Assembly (NCBI GenBank): GCA_947095535.1
Contig: OX352774.1
Location: 217,856,965-217,920,964, forward strand
Origin: Poecilobothrus nobilitatus
Lineage: Eukaryota; Arthropoda; Insecta; Diptera; Dolichopodidae
Direction of reading: 5' to 3'
DNA length: 64,000 nucleotides
Positions 15,376 through 28,816 of the stretch are shown piece by piece. Numbering within the stretch: the stretch's first letter is position 1; each line of letters starts with the position of its first letter. Position numbers and translations under genes: made by a program. Under the pieces are notes generated by a model, which saw only the letters and a program-made list of their open reading frames with translations, ran no database searches and was not told the DNA's origin.

Positions 15376-18300
15376 CTAAAAAATTTTTAAATAAATTATA
15401 AATAATTTATCATGACTATATAATATCTTTAACAAACCCTTATTCTTGGATCTATTTTTAGGCAATAAGGTTGATTTTGATATTGTTGAATTTCTCCTAT
15501 TATTTCAGCTACTTTTCTTCTTTTAGAAAAATTTATTAGTTCAGTATTAGGTAAAAAATCAGGATTACCATCTTCTAAATGTAATATATTTGTTAAATAT
15601 TTTCCAACAAATGGCACGCAAGGTGGATTAATAGATCTAAGTTTTTCTTGAATTTTTTGCAAATGTCCATCATTATATTTTTCCATTTCTTCTAAAATTT
15701 TTTTATGTGAAGGACTAAGTGCGGCAAATGTATGTGTCAGCCTATGGACTGCTGCACTTTTTGTAACCGCAATAATTGATAGCATACCATTAAAATTGTT
15801 AAGCTCAAACATAACATACATAACTTCTATAGCACGAGTAAGAATAGCAACACGTTCTTCAAAATTTTCAGCTTCTACTATTGATTTTTCAATCCATCTT
15901 GAAACATCGGTAGAATGTTTCATAATTTTCAAAACATTTGGTGAATTAATTACTTTATCATTCTTAGCATAAGGTGATCCAACTAATTCTGATGGTTTAA
16001 CATTTTTATAAAGTTCAAATTCTAATAAAGTTAATTGACGAGCCAATTCCAATGGATGTAACGTTAGTAAATTAAATTTAGTTTCAGGAACTTCTAAGTG
16101 GCATTCAATTGCCGGCGGACTATCGTTAAATGCAAATGTTATTTGTCGATTTGTCTTTTCTTCTTGTTCTTTCTGTTAAATAAATCCACAGATGTAATTA
16201 TAAATATAATTTTAGTTTTTGTTTTATATCATTATGACTTACCTTTCTTTGGACTATTTTTAAAACTGAGTCAACCCACTTCTTCATCGATTTTCCATTT
16301 ACAGTTGATAAAAAATCTAATAATTTAGAAAGCAGTGATGGATCTTTTTCAAAATCATAAAAATGATTATCGACCCAATGACGTAAAACATTTAAAACCC
16401 TAAATTGAACTGGCTGTATATATTCCTTTTTATAACGCTTCCAATCTTCTCTATGAGAATTTTTATGTATCTTATCCGTTTCTATATTTTGATCATTATT
16501 TTGTAAATTATCCTGATACACTAAACTAGGATCTGGTATGTTGAAACGCTCAATCAATAATTGCAGAAGTTCTTGTGGTGCGCAAAAATACCGATATGTC
16601 GTTAAAAATGTACGTACAAACATTGGATCAGCATAAATATGATAAGTTAAACGTTCAATTAATTTACATAAAGTAGCTCCCTAAGGATAAAAATAAAAAA
16701 TGGCATTACAATGTATTGATAACAATTAATTTTAAAGAAATTAACCTTTATTAAAGGAACACCAGTACTTTCTCTCTCCTCTAAAACAATATTATCTGGA
16801 CTATCAGGAACTGCAAATTTATAAATATCGGGACTAGGTAATCGTAAAGGATGTTTCTTCTCTATGTCTGATAAAATACTATTTAATATACGATCTAACA
16901 TTGATTTTGTGTTAACCATTATCAAATCAGCCATCCAGTCATTTTTATGTTGGGCATTTTTTGCTATTAATACCACAGCTGATTGCATTCTTGGTGATAT
17001 TTCAAAAGCATGTTTTAATTCGTCTGTATCTTGCCTATCAATTATTTCCACATGTCTCATATGAAAATGTTCTTTTAGACGAAAGTCATATTGTTGAGTA
17101 TTTCCACCAACAGGTCGTCTTGTATTGGCTTTACACAAAACCAGCAAACCATCAAATAAATATACTTTTCGTTCAGTTATTCTTTTGCCGGAACTAAGTT
17201 TTAATGTATCCTCTAAAAAAATATATTTATATGATTGTTACACACATTATTATAACTATATATTAATTAAATTATTAACTATTTAATAGTTTATATTCAC
17301 TATGTAAAATAAATATTACCTCGAATAAATTCATTATAGCAATTTCCTACAACGTCCCAATTATCGACAGTTTTTTCTAAATCTCGAGATCTTTCATTAG
17401 CCAATTGTCTTCTACATTTACTATGCATACGTACAACAAATTCATTATAAAATCCACTGAAATAAAAAAAATAGGATTATTTATTAAGAGGTGAAACAAA
17501 ACTATTTAAAACAATACATACTTTGGTAATATTGCTACAATGTTATGTAAATCTGTTTGTAAAGGTTTTAATAATCCCTGAACTTGTTCAAAACTTTCAT
17601 GATCATCTTTATTAAGGTTCTTGCTTAATTCTTTTAAAGTTTTTATATATTCTAAGTATAGAAATGCATGCCATATTGGTACTAACAATAGTTTTGGTAA
17701 ATAATATTTAACAGCTTCCCGAAATCCATGACCAGCTGATATTAATGAATTAGCCTTAAAAATATATTTTTTTTTAATTGATTTATTATATTAAAATATG
17801 ATTTGTGGACTTTATATCATTTTTATAAAGTAAACTTACATCTGGTTTGGATAGTAAAATAGATAATGCATCCCTGGATTGTTGTGAAGTAACATCTCTA
17901 GCATATTTAATGTATACATCAAATTCCGCTGCTTCAGCCAACTCTTCAAAACAACTTCCAACACATGGTTTATTTTGTTCTTGAGCCATTTCTATAACAT
18001 CTTCAAGTGAACCAAGAAGAGTAACTGTCACTTCATAAATATCAAAAATATTTGAAAAAATTGGTTCAAGTTCTTTTGGATCACAAAAAATTTTCAAAAG
18101 TTCTTCTCTAAATACTCGTATTATCATATGTAAATCACGTTGATATTGTTTTTCATCATGAATTAAGTCTTTTACAACATCTTCATAGCTAGTACTTGCT
18201 CTTGGTGTCTGTGGTAGTTGACTAGGTATTGTCGTATTTAAACTATTTCCTTGTGAAAACATATCCATAAGAGCCTAAATATAATTATAAAATATATATA

Positions 18301-18419
18301 TGTATTAAGTTATGATAAATTTAAGTTTGCTTTACATGAGTTTTACATTTAGAAATTACGGTTTTTTAGTAGTTATATAAAAGGGATAAGAATATACTTG
18401 TGATAAGAATATATATATA

Positions 18420-18464
<45 letters not shown>

Positions 18465-20750
18465 GAAGTAAGTGTTTTTTTTATTAAATTTTTAGATTAT
18501 ATACAGATCAAAAATTATAATAATGATGAAAACATGCAAAACTTATACATAATTAAATAAAATTATTAACAGACTAGTAATAATAAGATTTTTTTTCTTA
18601 TGTTACGAATTTAGATAGTTAGCATTTTTTTTTTTTACAAAATTTCAAAATTACATAAAAAAAACATAAATTTAAATAAAAATAATATTTAAAAAGCGAA
18701 AAAAAAGCATTATGAGGATGATTTAAAAAAATATTTTTATTTAAGTTTCCCCAATAAGTTTTTTATAATGATATTTTAATTTATATTTATTTATAATTAA
18801 TTACATTTATTCTGTATTTTGTTAAGAAATCCATTTTATTTATTTTATTTTTTTTATTAATTTTAGTTTGAAATCATTATGCAGGGAAACGTTGTTATCA
18901 ATACTTTTATAAAGCTGTATAATTTTATTCAAAATGTAGAGTATATCAAAATACATGCAATTTCATTTTAAGTATTTAAATTATTTTTAAATATTACAGA
19001 CAAATTTCAATTATTCAAATTTCAATTAATTGATTTGTGATTAATTAAGATGTTGTATTCTAAAAAGTGATTTAAAGTTGTTTGTTTGAATTAGCGATAT
19101 AAAAACATTAAGCGGTTTTACTGAATTTTTTTTCATTTAAAATTACTAAAAATACATAAATCTTACTGATAAATCTTTTTAATAAATTGTAATACATATA
19201 TATTATGTAAAAAAATTTCGATTAAACAACTCAAAAAGAATTTATGTACATATATAATATAATATTTCTAGTTGCAAGCAAGTTGCCTTTTTTTTTATGA
19301 TTGGTTATGGTTAATGTACATGTTTTTTTGTTGTTTTTAGAAGAAATAACGATAAATTGATTTTTCTTTTTAATAAATTGTAGTTTTAATCGTAAATTAA
19401 TTTATAAAATTTATAATTGAATTTTTTAAATATTGTTATATATGTTTTGTTTTTATTAAATTTTAATTATTTTACAAATATTTATGAAATATTAATTTGT
19501 ATATAAAGGTAATTATCAAAATTTAAGTGTAATTTTTAATGAAGTTAAAATTAAATTAAGTTTGTCTGTAATATTTGAAAATTATAAATAAATAATTTTT
19601 TAAAATATGAAATATATATTAAAAATATAGGTATTTTATGATAAACTACAATAAGAAAACATTTTCAGTAATAAAATAAAAAATTAAAACATTATAATAA
19701 AATTATAATAAGAAATTTTTTATTTAAAATAAATAAACTACGTACCACCTTCAAACAATCGAATTTTATTTTTATTGTTAAAGTGAATATTTTTTTTTTT
19801 TTTTATTATAATTGAAACATTTTTGAATTTGATATTTTTTTTTTTTTATAATTTGTAAGAGTGAGCGAGCATGAAAAAAAATAGTTAAAAAAAATTTATG
19901 CAAAATATATTTAAAAAATATTTTAAAAACATTTCTTTTAAATTTTATTTAAAAAATATTTTTACTTTTGTTACCGAAACATAAATTAAAACTTAAAAAA
20001 AAAAAATAAAAACACAAAAAAAAAAAAATAAAATAAAAACATAAGATAATAATAAAAATATAAAACATAATTATAATGTGTTTTAAAAGCAGAAATAATA
20101 AATTTTTGTTTAATAATAAAATTTTTTGTTTAATAAAAATCTTAAATAAACTTCAGTGAAAATTATATAATATTCTTTACTTATATCTCTTTTTTTTGAA
20201 GTAAACACTTATAAAAAATGTTTTTTATTATTCTAAAAACAAATATTCAAAAATTAAAATAAAATTTATTTTCTAGATGTGCTTAAAAATTATAAATCTT
20301 TGTTATTAATTTTTAGTTAAATTCGTAATATAAATTTTTATAAAATTATTATTTTTAATGATAAATAATGTGTTCTTTAGAAAAAATAATAAAATAAAAA
20401 ACGATAGTCTAGTTTAAAAAAAAAATTTTTTTTTAATTTGTTATTAAAATTTTGTCATATAAATTATTGTTTATTATAAATATGTACAGTGAAAGCAATC
20501 TCTAAAGCAATAGAAGAAAATATAGACACTGACAATAATTAACAAAATAAAAATATTTAAACGTTTTTAAATAAAAAAAAAAAAACAATCTTTATAATTT
20601 TTATATGTATTTTGTTTAGTTTGAAAATAAATTATTTGTATTATAAACAAAAGAATTAGTTAAAAAAAAAATTTTTTTTTTTAGAAAGAAATGTAATGTA
20701 ATATCTAGCCAAAATATATTAATTGTTATTTATGTTTATAATTAAAAAAA

Positions 20751-20781
<31 letters not shown>

Positions 20782-23700
20782 CGAAATATATATTTATTTG
20801 CACATTTATAACAATAATTAATAAAATATTGCAACTCAAGAAAGCTTTCACTATATTTATTTTTCCTGCTAAAAGTATAACAATTCCAAATTGATTTTGA
20901 GAATTGTTGAAATGTTAGTGATAAAAATTTAACAAAAATTTAAAAATCCTTACAATTACCACTCAAATATTTTTAATTATCTAATGTTTTTTTTTCATTT
21001 GAATATTTTGATATAAAAAAATATATATATATATATATATATATGTTACTTTTCAATCAAACGTTATATACTAAATTAAGAAAAAAAAAAAATAAATAAA
21101 ATTTTTGAATTGAATATATGTAATTTATATGTTTCATGTTGTGGTTTAATTCAATTCAATATAAAATTTATATTGATTCATAATAGAAATGAATCATTTG
21201 TAAATTATTTTTCCTATTCTAATTTACATATTGTATAAAAATAAAATAATGTTTCAATTAATGTTATATGTATTTATTTACTATAAAAAAAAAATAAAGC
21301 AATAGTAACAATTAAATAAAAAAATTAAACTAAACAAGAAAATATAATAATTAAATATAATATTTACCTTATCTGCGCACATTGCAACCTCAATATCTTC
21401 TCTTGACATTTCCACATGCTTAATATTTTTAACATAATTACCAGCTAAATCAAATATGTCACCTGAAACCGATTCTAAAACTGCTACTAAAAATAATGTT
21501 ACTGAACTATCAATTTTATACTGTAAAACTTCCTAAAAATTAAAAAAATAAATAAAAATACATTTAAAATTATTTGTATTTTTTTATAATAATGGATTAA
21601 ATTTAATTACTTTTTGTAACATCGTGTGAACACGATCAACTGGTAACACTGATTTCTTTTTCTTTGATTTATCAATTGTGTCTCGGGCATCATTTAATGC
21701 CCAACGATGTATCGGTTTTGGAAATGTTTTGCCTACACGCTCTTCAATATCCTATATTTATAATAAATAAAGATTTTATTAATTTATTTTATTTTAAATT
21801 TTTTTTTAAAGCATTACCTGTATAGTATGAGGAGGTGGCTTAGCACATAATTTAGCTAACAAACGTAAACAAAGACTTTCAACGTAATATAAGGCATCTT
21901 CTCTTGCTGTTAAATTTGGATGAACTTGTTCAAGAACCTAAGAAAAAGAAAAAAAATTTTGTTAAATAAAATTTATAATAAATGATAATTATTGCTTAAT
22001 TTTAATAATAATTTCAGCAACAAGAGAATTTTTGAAATCAAATGAATAACAAAGTGTTAGATTGAATACAGCTCCTAATTGGTAGTCCAAATGCGCTGTT
22101 TTAAATTTCAAAAAACATGTCAAAATGAGTATTTGTTAATTTAGAATGAAATTTTAACGAGTTTTAACTGGATCAATTATTTTTTTTTAGCATAAAATAG
22201 TAATTAATATAAGGATATTTTTCAATTGCTTGATGGTAGAGTGTCAGAGTGTCAAAACCTAGAATTTCAGAGTTTATTATTAAACTCCCTATTATTCATT
22301 AGAATTTCTTTATAAATAGCATTATTACGATAAAACTCGATAATTTTTGTGAAATCTTAAGAGAATTGAATACATAATAATAGATATGAGCAATAATTGT
22401 CTTGAGTTTATCAGAAAATCTTTGTCCTTTCAATTTCATCATTATATTTACATGTTCTTCTTATTTATTGTTCTAATAGAAAAGTTAATGTTTGCAAAAT
22501 TTAATTTAAATTTTACTCTTACAACCTGTTATTGATTTTTCCCACTAAAATAATTTAAGAATTAATCATTTTTTCAAGTGATATGTAAATTGTAAATACA
22601 AACATTCAATCTTAAACATAAGTTTACTTGATTTGATTTATATCTAATGAACTAATCCCAGCTAGTATTTACATTAATTATATTGGACGAACAAATGCTA
22701 CCAAGTATTTTTTTGTCGTGTAGAACAGTTGTCATCTATAACTATTTCTTTTTAGTTACAGCTCTAGCAGTACAAGTATTATTTAAAACATTTTCCAACA
22801 GCTATACATGTTTAGAAAATATTTTTAAAATGGTTCAATCTGGAAAAATTTATACATTATGTTATTGCTATTTGTTTATTTAAAATTCTTTTGCAAAGAA
22901 TGTTTTACAAGGAAAATTTTTGTAGTAAACACAATGAAAAAAAATTATTGATACTTTCAAACCTCTGTCTACAACTTGTGCAAAAGAACTGAGCAGTTGC
23001 AAAAGAAAAGAAAAAAAATAAATGAAATATGAATGCGAAGATCATTAAAAACAAACTAGTCATATTAGCCTGAGATTGTCATCACTAAATTCATTCTTGT
23101 ATAAAATTAGGCAGATGACCATAACTTACGTTACTTATCCCAATTGACAGATAAATCTTTTATTATTAAAGATAACTTAATATAAATTTTAATTACACAT
23201 TTTCAAGACATAAACGAGTATGTAAATGGAGAATATATTCGAAGGTGTTTAAAAATATATATTAAGTGTTTTAAAATATTTCAAAGTGAACTAAAACAAA
23301 ACAACATTTTAAAATGTTGTTTAAGCATAGGTACCCGTTCTCTTAATAATGATAATTTAATAATTTAATATAGAAAAATCACTTATTAATCTAAAAACTT
23401 CTTGCAACTTCTTGTAAATGTTATATTTAGCAGTCACTAAAACATCAATGCCTGAATTCTTTTTAGTATTGTTGTTCTTTAATCAAATAAATACCATCTC
23501 TGTTTTAAATCAAATAAGAATTTCGGACCTGTATGTACTGTTCGGTCTAAAGCTCAGTTGGAAATTTGTTTAAACTTAAAGTGAAGCACCTCATTTTCAA
23601 ATAGTTTTATGGTTAGAACGGGAATATATAAAATATAAATATTATAAAACAATTTATCGAAATAAGTAAACCAATTTCGAAAATGTTTCAAATTTTTTCT

Positions 23701-26395
23701 TGATTGATTATTTACCATTACAGTAAATACCCAATTGAAAATTGTTATTTTTTTGTTTTCTCAATTTGTTTTTTTTTTAACACCTTTAATTATTTATTTA
23801 TTTATTGTTATAATGCCCAATATTTATACATAGATAATATTTTAACATCTTAACTTTTTAATTTATTGTATCAAACATTTGCTTAATCTAAGCATCAGTT
23901 ATGTTCTTCGTTTAGTGAACTATCACAAATAACTGAAAAAGTCTTAATTTACATGGGTTAGTATGTTAGAAAAACTTTAGACGAGACCTTGTGTTAGTCT
24001 CTCTTGAAATACCCGAAACAGGTTTAAATTTCTGTAGAGTGGTGTGACACATTAAAAAACTTGACCGATTTCAAATTATTTGGGTTTTCTCTATACCTAA
24101 TTTGTTCGCGAAAAGAAGGGAAGTTGATATCACTGCAAACAACCTGCTGAACAAATATTATATAAGCCACTAGACAGCGTGACTGCGGAGAGCTCAAATT
24201 AATTAAAGAAAGTCTAGATTCATATGGAGGAAGACGTATAGGAGCTCAAGCAAGAATACGTAAAGCAAAGCGAAAAATCTTTTTTGGGACTCATTCAATA
24301 CGATAAATGTCTATATCATGATATGGAGACCATATTTGGCTTGAACCGAATTGATTGAGATCATGTTGTAAGAACTCACAATCACGAGTGGAAGTTATGC
24401 AGATTTTGATATCATCAACAAAACTAAGATGTGAATGGAATAGACATAAAGGGACTGTCATAAGTCGACACTAGGAAAAATAAAGGACCTAAATGGCTTC
24501 CATTCGGTACTTCTGTACTTCCATTTTGGTACATAAGTTGCAGGGAATGGTAGATCTAAAAAGGGTTTGGTATGACCTATACAATAAGACGATAGCCATT
24601 TAAGGCTATGACTTGGAAATCCTCCTGCTTTATTCTTTTCAAAGATAATTTTATAGGGAATTATATCGAATGCCTTACTGATATCAGTATATACGACATC
24701 TACTTCTTTTTTAGTTTCCATAATAGTTAAAATATCAGAGACGAATTCATTTCAGTAACTATGGATAACTATTTAATTTACAACAAGGTAAAAATCCAAG
24801 TGGAATACCATTTGCGAAGATTATACAGCATTGTAATATGTAAAAATTAGTACACAATTTTGTCTTTTACATTGCTGTTTTTAATTATCTTCAGCAAGTT
24901 ACTCAGTTTATTAAGCCACTTTAGTGTTTTTTGTCATAGTTTTGTAGAATATTAGACTAAGTGCTCTCCTATCTCCACAAAAAAGGGACGATTTTGTTTC
25001 AACAATTAGGTCCTAAATCTACAATCTACAATTTTGTAGTAATAAAATTTATTATTTATTTCTTTCATTTAAATAAAAATAAATAACTCCCAAACCGAAA
25101 GACTAGAGATAGAATTGAAATATTATAATGAATGAAAATTTAAAATTAATTTGAAAAATTTTCGACTTGTTTTTTTTTTTAAATGGTCAGACTTTCCAGA
25201 ACAATTTAACAGGTTCAAGTAAAAATTTCGTTTTCAGCTATTATTTATAAATATTCGTTAGTACATTCAGTGTTAATTGTTATAAATGTAAATTGTTAAA
25301 TGCAATTTAATTAAAAAACAATATTTGTTACTTAATTATATCAATAAAAAGAATGTTTCACTTATTATATAATTTTGTATAGGTATTAAAATTATGATAA
25401 TTTTATTTATTTATCCTGTTCTTTGTAAGTATTGAAAAATATAATGCAGTTTTATACTAAATAATAATCCATTTTATATAATTTTATTAATTTCTATTTT
25501 TGGAATCCAATATGAAAAATTTTAATTAGACATTTGTTACTTAACTTTAAACAGATTTAAAATTTAACGATAAACAAAAATAATTAAAATGATCTTGAAA
25601 TATTTTAGTAGTAAAACTTTAAATTTCATGTGAAAAATTTAAAAATATGAAACTTGAATAAATTTTCAATAAAACACATTTATTTAGGATCCAACAATAA
25701 AGTATGTAGATAAAAATCAGAAGTTTTGTTTTGCATGTGAAATATTATAAATCAATTTTATAAATTTTGAATATAATATAAACTTCAATAGTTTATATAA
25801 AATTTTTCAATTTAAAGATATTCAGCATGAAAAAACCATTACATAGTATTTTTTAGTTTTGATGAATGCATATGCAATATACAACCAACCTACACTATCC
25901 TAGTACATACATAAGTTATATACATATGTATTTTATAAATTATATTACTTATTTTTAAAAAAAATTAATTTGATAATAATAAGTCTAATTTACTTATCTT
26001 TAAATTTTTAAATAAAATAAATTAATATCTAAGTATTATTGATTAATTCCGCATTTTAAATTATTTTTATTTTCTTTTATTTTACAAAGTATAGTCTTTG
26101 AATTTTTTTTTTTTGGTATATGAGACTTTTTCAATATGGATGCGTCTAGCTGTCATTTTTCTTCGTATATAGGACCGATATGGGAGACCACAACAAAAGA
26201 ATTTCATCTTACACTTGAAATTTTTTCTTTAATTATTTTTGGTATTTTTACAGATATTTTAGAATATTAAAAAAATTTTAGTATTAAAAATAAACATACC
26301 TTTTTTAAAGCTGGTGCAAATAAACCTTTCCATTTGACTGCATTTTCACTTTTCTCGAAATCATAGTCAAGTTCACTAATCGAACCCGAAAACAT
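13191..26395 (-). CDS. Sos: Son of sevenless, Ras guanine nucleotide exchange factor (14 coding exons)
   Basis: SOS loads Ras with GTP at the plasma membrane downstream of receptor tyrosine kinases, recruited by the Grb2/Drk adaptor (family knowledge). Coding exons on the minus strand, in order: 26395-26300, 21937-21818, 21751-21611, 21532-21368, 18274-17840, 17754-17522, 17456-17320, 17212-16746, 16680-16243, 16172-15438, 15375-15259, 15175-14409, 14352-14049, 13985-13191. Every junction has AG/GT borders and phases agree, giving 4950 nt, 1649 aa plus stop, close to the fly protein's length as I recall it. The start [19 protein letters not shown] resembles known SOS starts. Approximate domains: histone-fold region 1-190, DH 200-390, PH 440-560, REM 599-744, CDC25 745-1000, and a low-complexity proline-rich tail to 1649. 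No disablements seen. The 5' UTR and promoter were not resolved. Confidence 0.96.
15438..16172 (-). CDS. Sos: Sos exon 10, catalytic CDC25 domain
   Basis: Encodes 245 residues with CDC25 landmarks in order: [33 protein letters not shown], the [12 protein letters not shown] region, and [20 protein letters not shown]. This domain opens the Ras nucleotide pocket. From memory, other SOS proteins have two phenylalanines in CVPFFG, where this one reads CVPFVG. The downstream donor is gtttgt. Confidence 0.95.
16243..16680 (-). CDS. Sos: Sos exon 9, REM (RasGEF N-terminal) domain
   Basis: Encodes 146 residues starting [20 protein letters not shown], with the hallmark [20 protein letters not shown]. 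The REM domain props up the CDC25 helical hairpin and forms the allosteric Ras-GTP site in SOS. Confidence 0.95.
16746..17754 (-). CDS. Sos: Sos exons 6-8, end of DH and PH domain
   Basis: Exons 17754-17522 (233 nt), 17456-17320 (137 nt) and 17212-16746 (467 nt) are joined in phases 2 and 1, and only these phases keep the frame open. The DH end is [20 protein letters not shown]. The PH strands include [18 protein letters not shown], then [14 protein letters not shown] sequence and a polar linker to the REM domain. Confidence 0.93.
17840..18274 (-). CDS. Sos: Sos exon 5, start of the DH domain
   Basis: Encodes 145 residues (about 175-319). The Dbl-homology domain begins near [20 protein letters not shown], followed by the helical stretch with [19 protein letters not shown]. 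The DH-PH pair of SOS blocks the distal Ras site and has been linked to Rac activation. Confidence 0.93.
18275..21367 (-). other. Sos intron 4 (about 3.1 kb)
   Basis: Very AT-rich, with a long (TA)n tract near 18411-18459, a poly-A run near 20755-20780 and another (AT)n tract near 21020-21045. I see no coding remnant or RNA gene in it. Confidence 0.8.
18411..18459. repeat. (TA)n microsatellite in Sos intron 4
   Basis: About 48 bases of near-perfect alternating T and A beside the acceptor of Sos exon 5, a likely site of length polymorphism. Confidence 0.85.
21368..21937 (-). CDS. Sos: Sos exons 2-4, histone-fold region
   Basis: Three phase-0 exons (21937-21818, 21751-21611, 21532-21368) of 40, 47 and 55 codons. 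They begin [20 protein letters not shown] and contain the [21 protein letters not shown] and [24 protein letters not shown] stretches typical of the two tandem histone folds of SOS. In known SOS proteins this part binds membrane lipid and keeps the enzyme autoinhibited. Confidence 0.93.
21938..26299 (-). other. Sos intron 1 (about 4.4 kb)
   Basis: The first intron, GTATGT to TTAG. Most is plain AT-rich sequence. The segment 23785-24721 is a decayed LINE on the same strand as Sos. No other exon or gene is supported here. Confidence 0.8.
23785..24721 (-). mobile_element. Decayed LINE with reverse transcriptase fragment
   Basis: On the minus strand, 24721-24458 reads [20 protein letters not shown] and then [11 protein letters not shown], which resembles the first catalytic-Asp block of non-LTR reverse transcriptases (the V.YTD.SKAFD pattern) and the following helix. 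About 0.7 kb downstream on that strand is a taataaataaataaataatt-like tail near 23785-23830, as expected for a LINE 3' end. No FADD block remains open, so this is an inactive fragment. The 5' limit is unclear. Confidence 0.6.
26300..26395 (-). CDS. Sos: Sos exon 1 (start codon exon)
   Basis: Encodes 32 residues ending [12 protein letters not shown], matching the start of the SOS histone-fold region. ATG occupies 26395-26393. The donor reads g|gtatgt. A 4.4-kb intron separates it from exon 2. No in-frame ATG further upstream looked better. Confidence 0.92.
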
Positions 26396-27490
26396 GATTT
26401 TCGATGGTTTTATCAAAATATCAAAAATTTAAACATCTAATCAGATTTTAAAGATGCTTTTTGTATTAAAATAATTTTAATTTGAATACACATTTTAAAT
26501 TAACATTGCACTTAAATTACATATTCCTATTTACATTGATTTTTTTTTTTTTTTGTATTTAGAGTAATAAATTTTCGGTACACTGTCCACGAATGTTTTT
26601 TTTTTTTTTTTTGCTTTGCAGTATAAAAATTTTTTTTTGTTCTCTGTTTAAGTGGTTAGATAATTTTCAACCGAAATTTTGAAAAAAAATATTAATACTT
26701 AAAAAAATACTAAATACAATATATCATTTTTAAAAATATTTTGAAAAGATTTATTCAAATTCACAATTTTATAACTATATTGTAACATTAATCATTTTAT
26801 TGATTAACTTTTTTGCGAGATTTCCTTGTACAGAACATCTCCAAAATTCTAATCTTTTTCATTTGTCAAAATGAGATTTTGACATTCGACAAATGAAAAT
26901 GTCAAGTAAGCATCATTTCCCAGCTTACTATAATTTTTCAAGATCGTAAATGGGAACACTTTAAAAAAAAAAATCTTATGAAAATTTGTAGAATTTATTT
27001 TTGTATTAAAAAAATTAATACTTTTAATAGCCTTTTCTATACAGAATTTCTTATTTCATAACAATATATAGTACAATAAAAATAAAAACTACAAATATCA
27101 ATTATTTTAATGGGAATTGCTAAAAATGTAATATTTAATAAACAAATAAATAAAATAAAATAAATAATTAAAAACATAGTTTTATTTGATGAAAAATTGT
27201 TTTATATATAACTTTATATTTACGTAAAGAGTTTTATTATACATATGTTAATTATAATGTTTATGTCCTGAAAAATATTAGAATATTTTAAACTATAATA
27301 AAAAGGGTATCAATCAATTTTAGCTCTACTTCCATCATATATTTAATAATTTCTTGAGCAGCCCTGTAGGCATTTTTCAATATCTGTCTTTTTTTTATGC
27401 CGGCAGTAAAATAACCATCCCTGGACACATTCCAAAGACTTTTTATTGAAGTATTCATAATTCATATAAAATTTGGTAGAAGTTTTGAAA
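26396..27490. other. Intergenic region between divergent Sos and PEBP
   Basis: About 1.1 kb containing the unresolved 5' UTR and promoter of Sos (leftwards) and of PEBP (rightwards). AT-rich with several poly-T runs. A self-complementary patch near 26870-26900 (aaaatgagattttgacattc and a following caaatgaaaatgtcaag) could form a hairpin. No reliable promoter element was picked. Confidence 0.6.
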
Positions 27491-28137
27491 ATGGAAAAAC
27501 ACCAAATTGTACCGGATGTTATTTCAGTTGCACCAAAAGGTAATACAAAACATTTCAAATTAATTTTTTTTTACAATTTTTTTAAAATTCAGAAATTGCT
27601 GAAGTAAAATATTCAAGTGGTGTAGTTGTTGATCAAGGAAATGAATTAACCCCTACTCAAGTCAAGGACATTCCTGATATTAAATGGAATGCAGAAGGTG
27701 ATGCACTATATACTGTATGCATGACAGATCCAGGTAATGAATGAAAATAATAAAAATAAATTTACATTTAAAAATATATGATTCGTATAGATGCACCCAG
27801 CCGCGAAGGTCCTAAATTTCGGGAATGGCATCATTGGTTGGTAGGTAATGTCAAAGGAAATGATGTTTCCACTGGTGAAGTCTTATCAGCTTATGTTGGT
27901 TCTGGTCCACCAAAAGGAACTGGTTTACATCGTTACGTTTTTTTGATTTATAAGCAGAACGAAAAATTGACTTTTGATGAGAAACGCTTACCAAACAATA
28001 GTGGTGATGACAGAGGATGTTTTTCTATTAAGAAATTTGCTGAAAAATATAATTTAGGAAATCCTGTTGCTGGAAATTTTTACCAAGCTCAATGGGATGA
28101 CTACGTACCATTGTTATATAAACAACTAGGTTGTTAA
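27491..28137 (+). CDS. Phosphatidylethanolamine-binding protein (PEBP/RKIP family), intact copy
   Basis: Three exons, 27491-27539, 27593-27733 and 27791-28137, with GT/AG borders and matching phases, encode 178 aa, the normal PEBP size. The start [16 protein letters not shown] is followed by [19 protein letters not shown]. The family signatures are both present: [20 protein letters not shown] (DPDxP and HHW, around residues 63-85) and GTGLHRYVF (GxHR). These line the anion/phosphate pocket. It lacks a signal peptide, so it should be cytosolic. Family members bind phospholipid head groups, and some inhibit Raf or proteases; the exact role here is unknown. It is convergent with ARPC1 sequence and is the only complete one of three tandem copies. 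Confidence 0.93.
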
Positions 28138-28351
28138 ATTTATTAAACATTAACCTTTTTTTAAAATTGGGTTTGAATGTAGGTTAAAAAGTCGAATTGA
28201 TTTAATAATTTTTATTTAAGTCAAAATTAATTAATCATTTTTATTTCGAAATAAAAAAATTAAATTGTGTACATGTTTGTATAGATTTGGCAAATTTTAA
28301 ATGCGGAAATTTACAATGTACTGTATAATACTAATTAAGTACATTATAATT

Positions 28352-28816
28352 TTAGTCCTTGCATTGATTCCAAAAAGTTCTCACGGTCCAAAGGACCATT
28401 TGTCCATCAATTCCGAATGTGATGACTTCATAGAAATTGCTTTTTTTAAGTTTAAAAACACGAATACTGGTAATCGCGTTTTGATGAGTTGACTCTAAAA
28501 GGTTATCAGAATCAGTCTTTAAATTTCGATCTAATGATTGAAAGCTTTCCATTGCAGACATGCCAGTAGAATCTTTCTTCTCAGTTGGATCCGGATCCGA
28601 TTTAGTTAATAATACAAGTTTTTGACCATCATCATATCTATAATTTACTGGAATGCAGTTGTGCCCCGCAACAATTATAATGTTAGGAGAAATCCATTCA
28701 CAAGCTAAGAATGGCAAAAACTCAGATTTCATAGTTATAACTTTATTCCCATTGGTAGCATCAGCGATACTTATAGCGGAATCATGCCCAACCCAACATA
28801 TCCGATTTCCATCCAA
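28352..28816 (-). pseudogene. ARPC1 copy 1, 5'-truncated pseudogene
   Basis: Minus-strand remnant of the last ARPC1 exon, from [20 protein letters not shown] to FGIDGQMVLW, after which the frame is lost (ends WTVRTFWNQCKD). Compared with the complete gene at 35997-37244 it lacks exons 1-2 and the first part of exon 3. The break falls mid-codon near 28816, where transposon-like DNA starts. It carries more substitutions than copy 2 (for example NYRYDD for IYTYD). It lies tail to tail with the intact PEBP, about 215 bp apart. Confidence 0.88.

Noticed and set aside
22683..22883. 66-codon plus-strand frame in Sos intron 1
   Set aside because: No domain, antisense in an intron, length near background.
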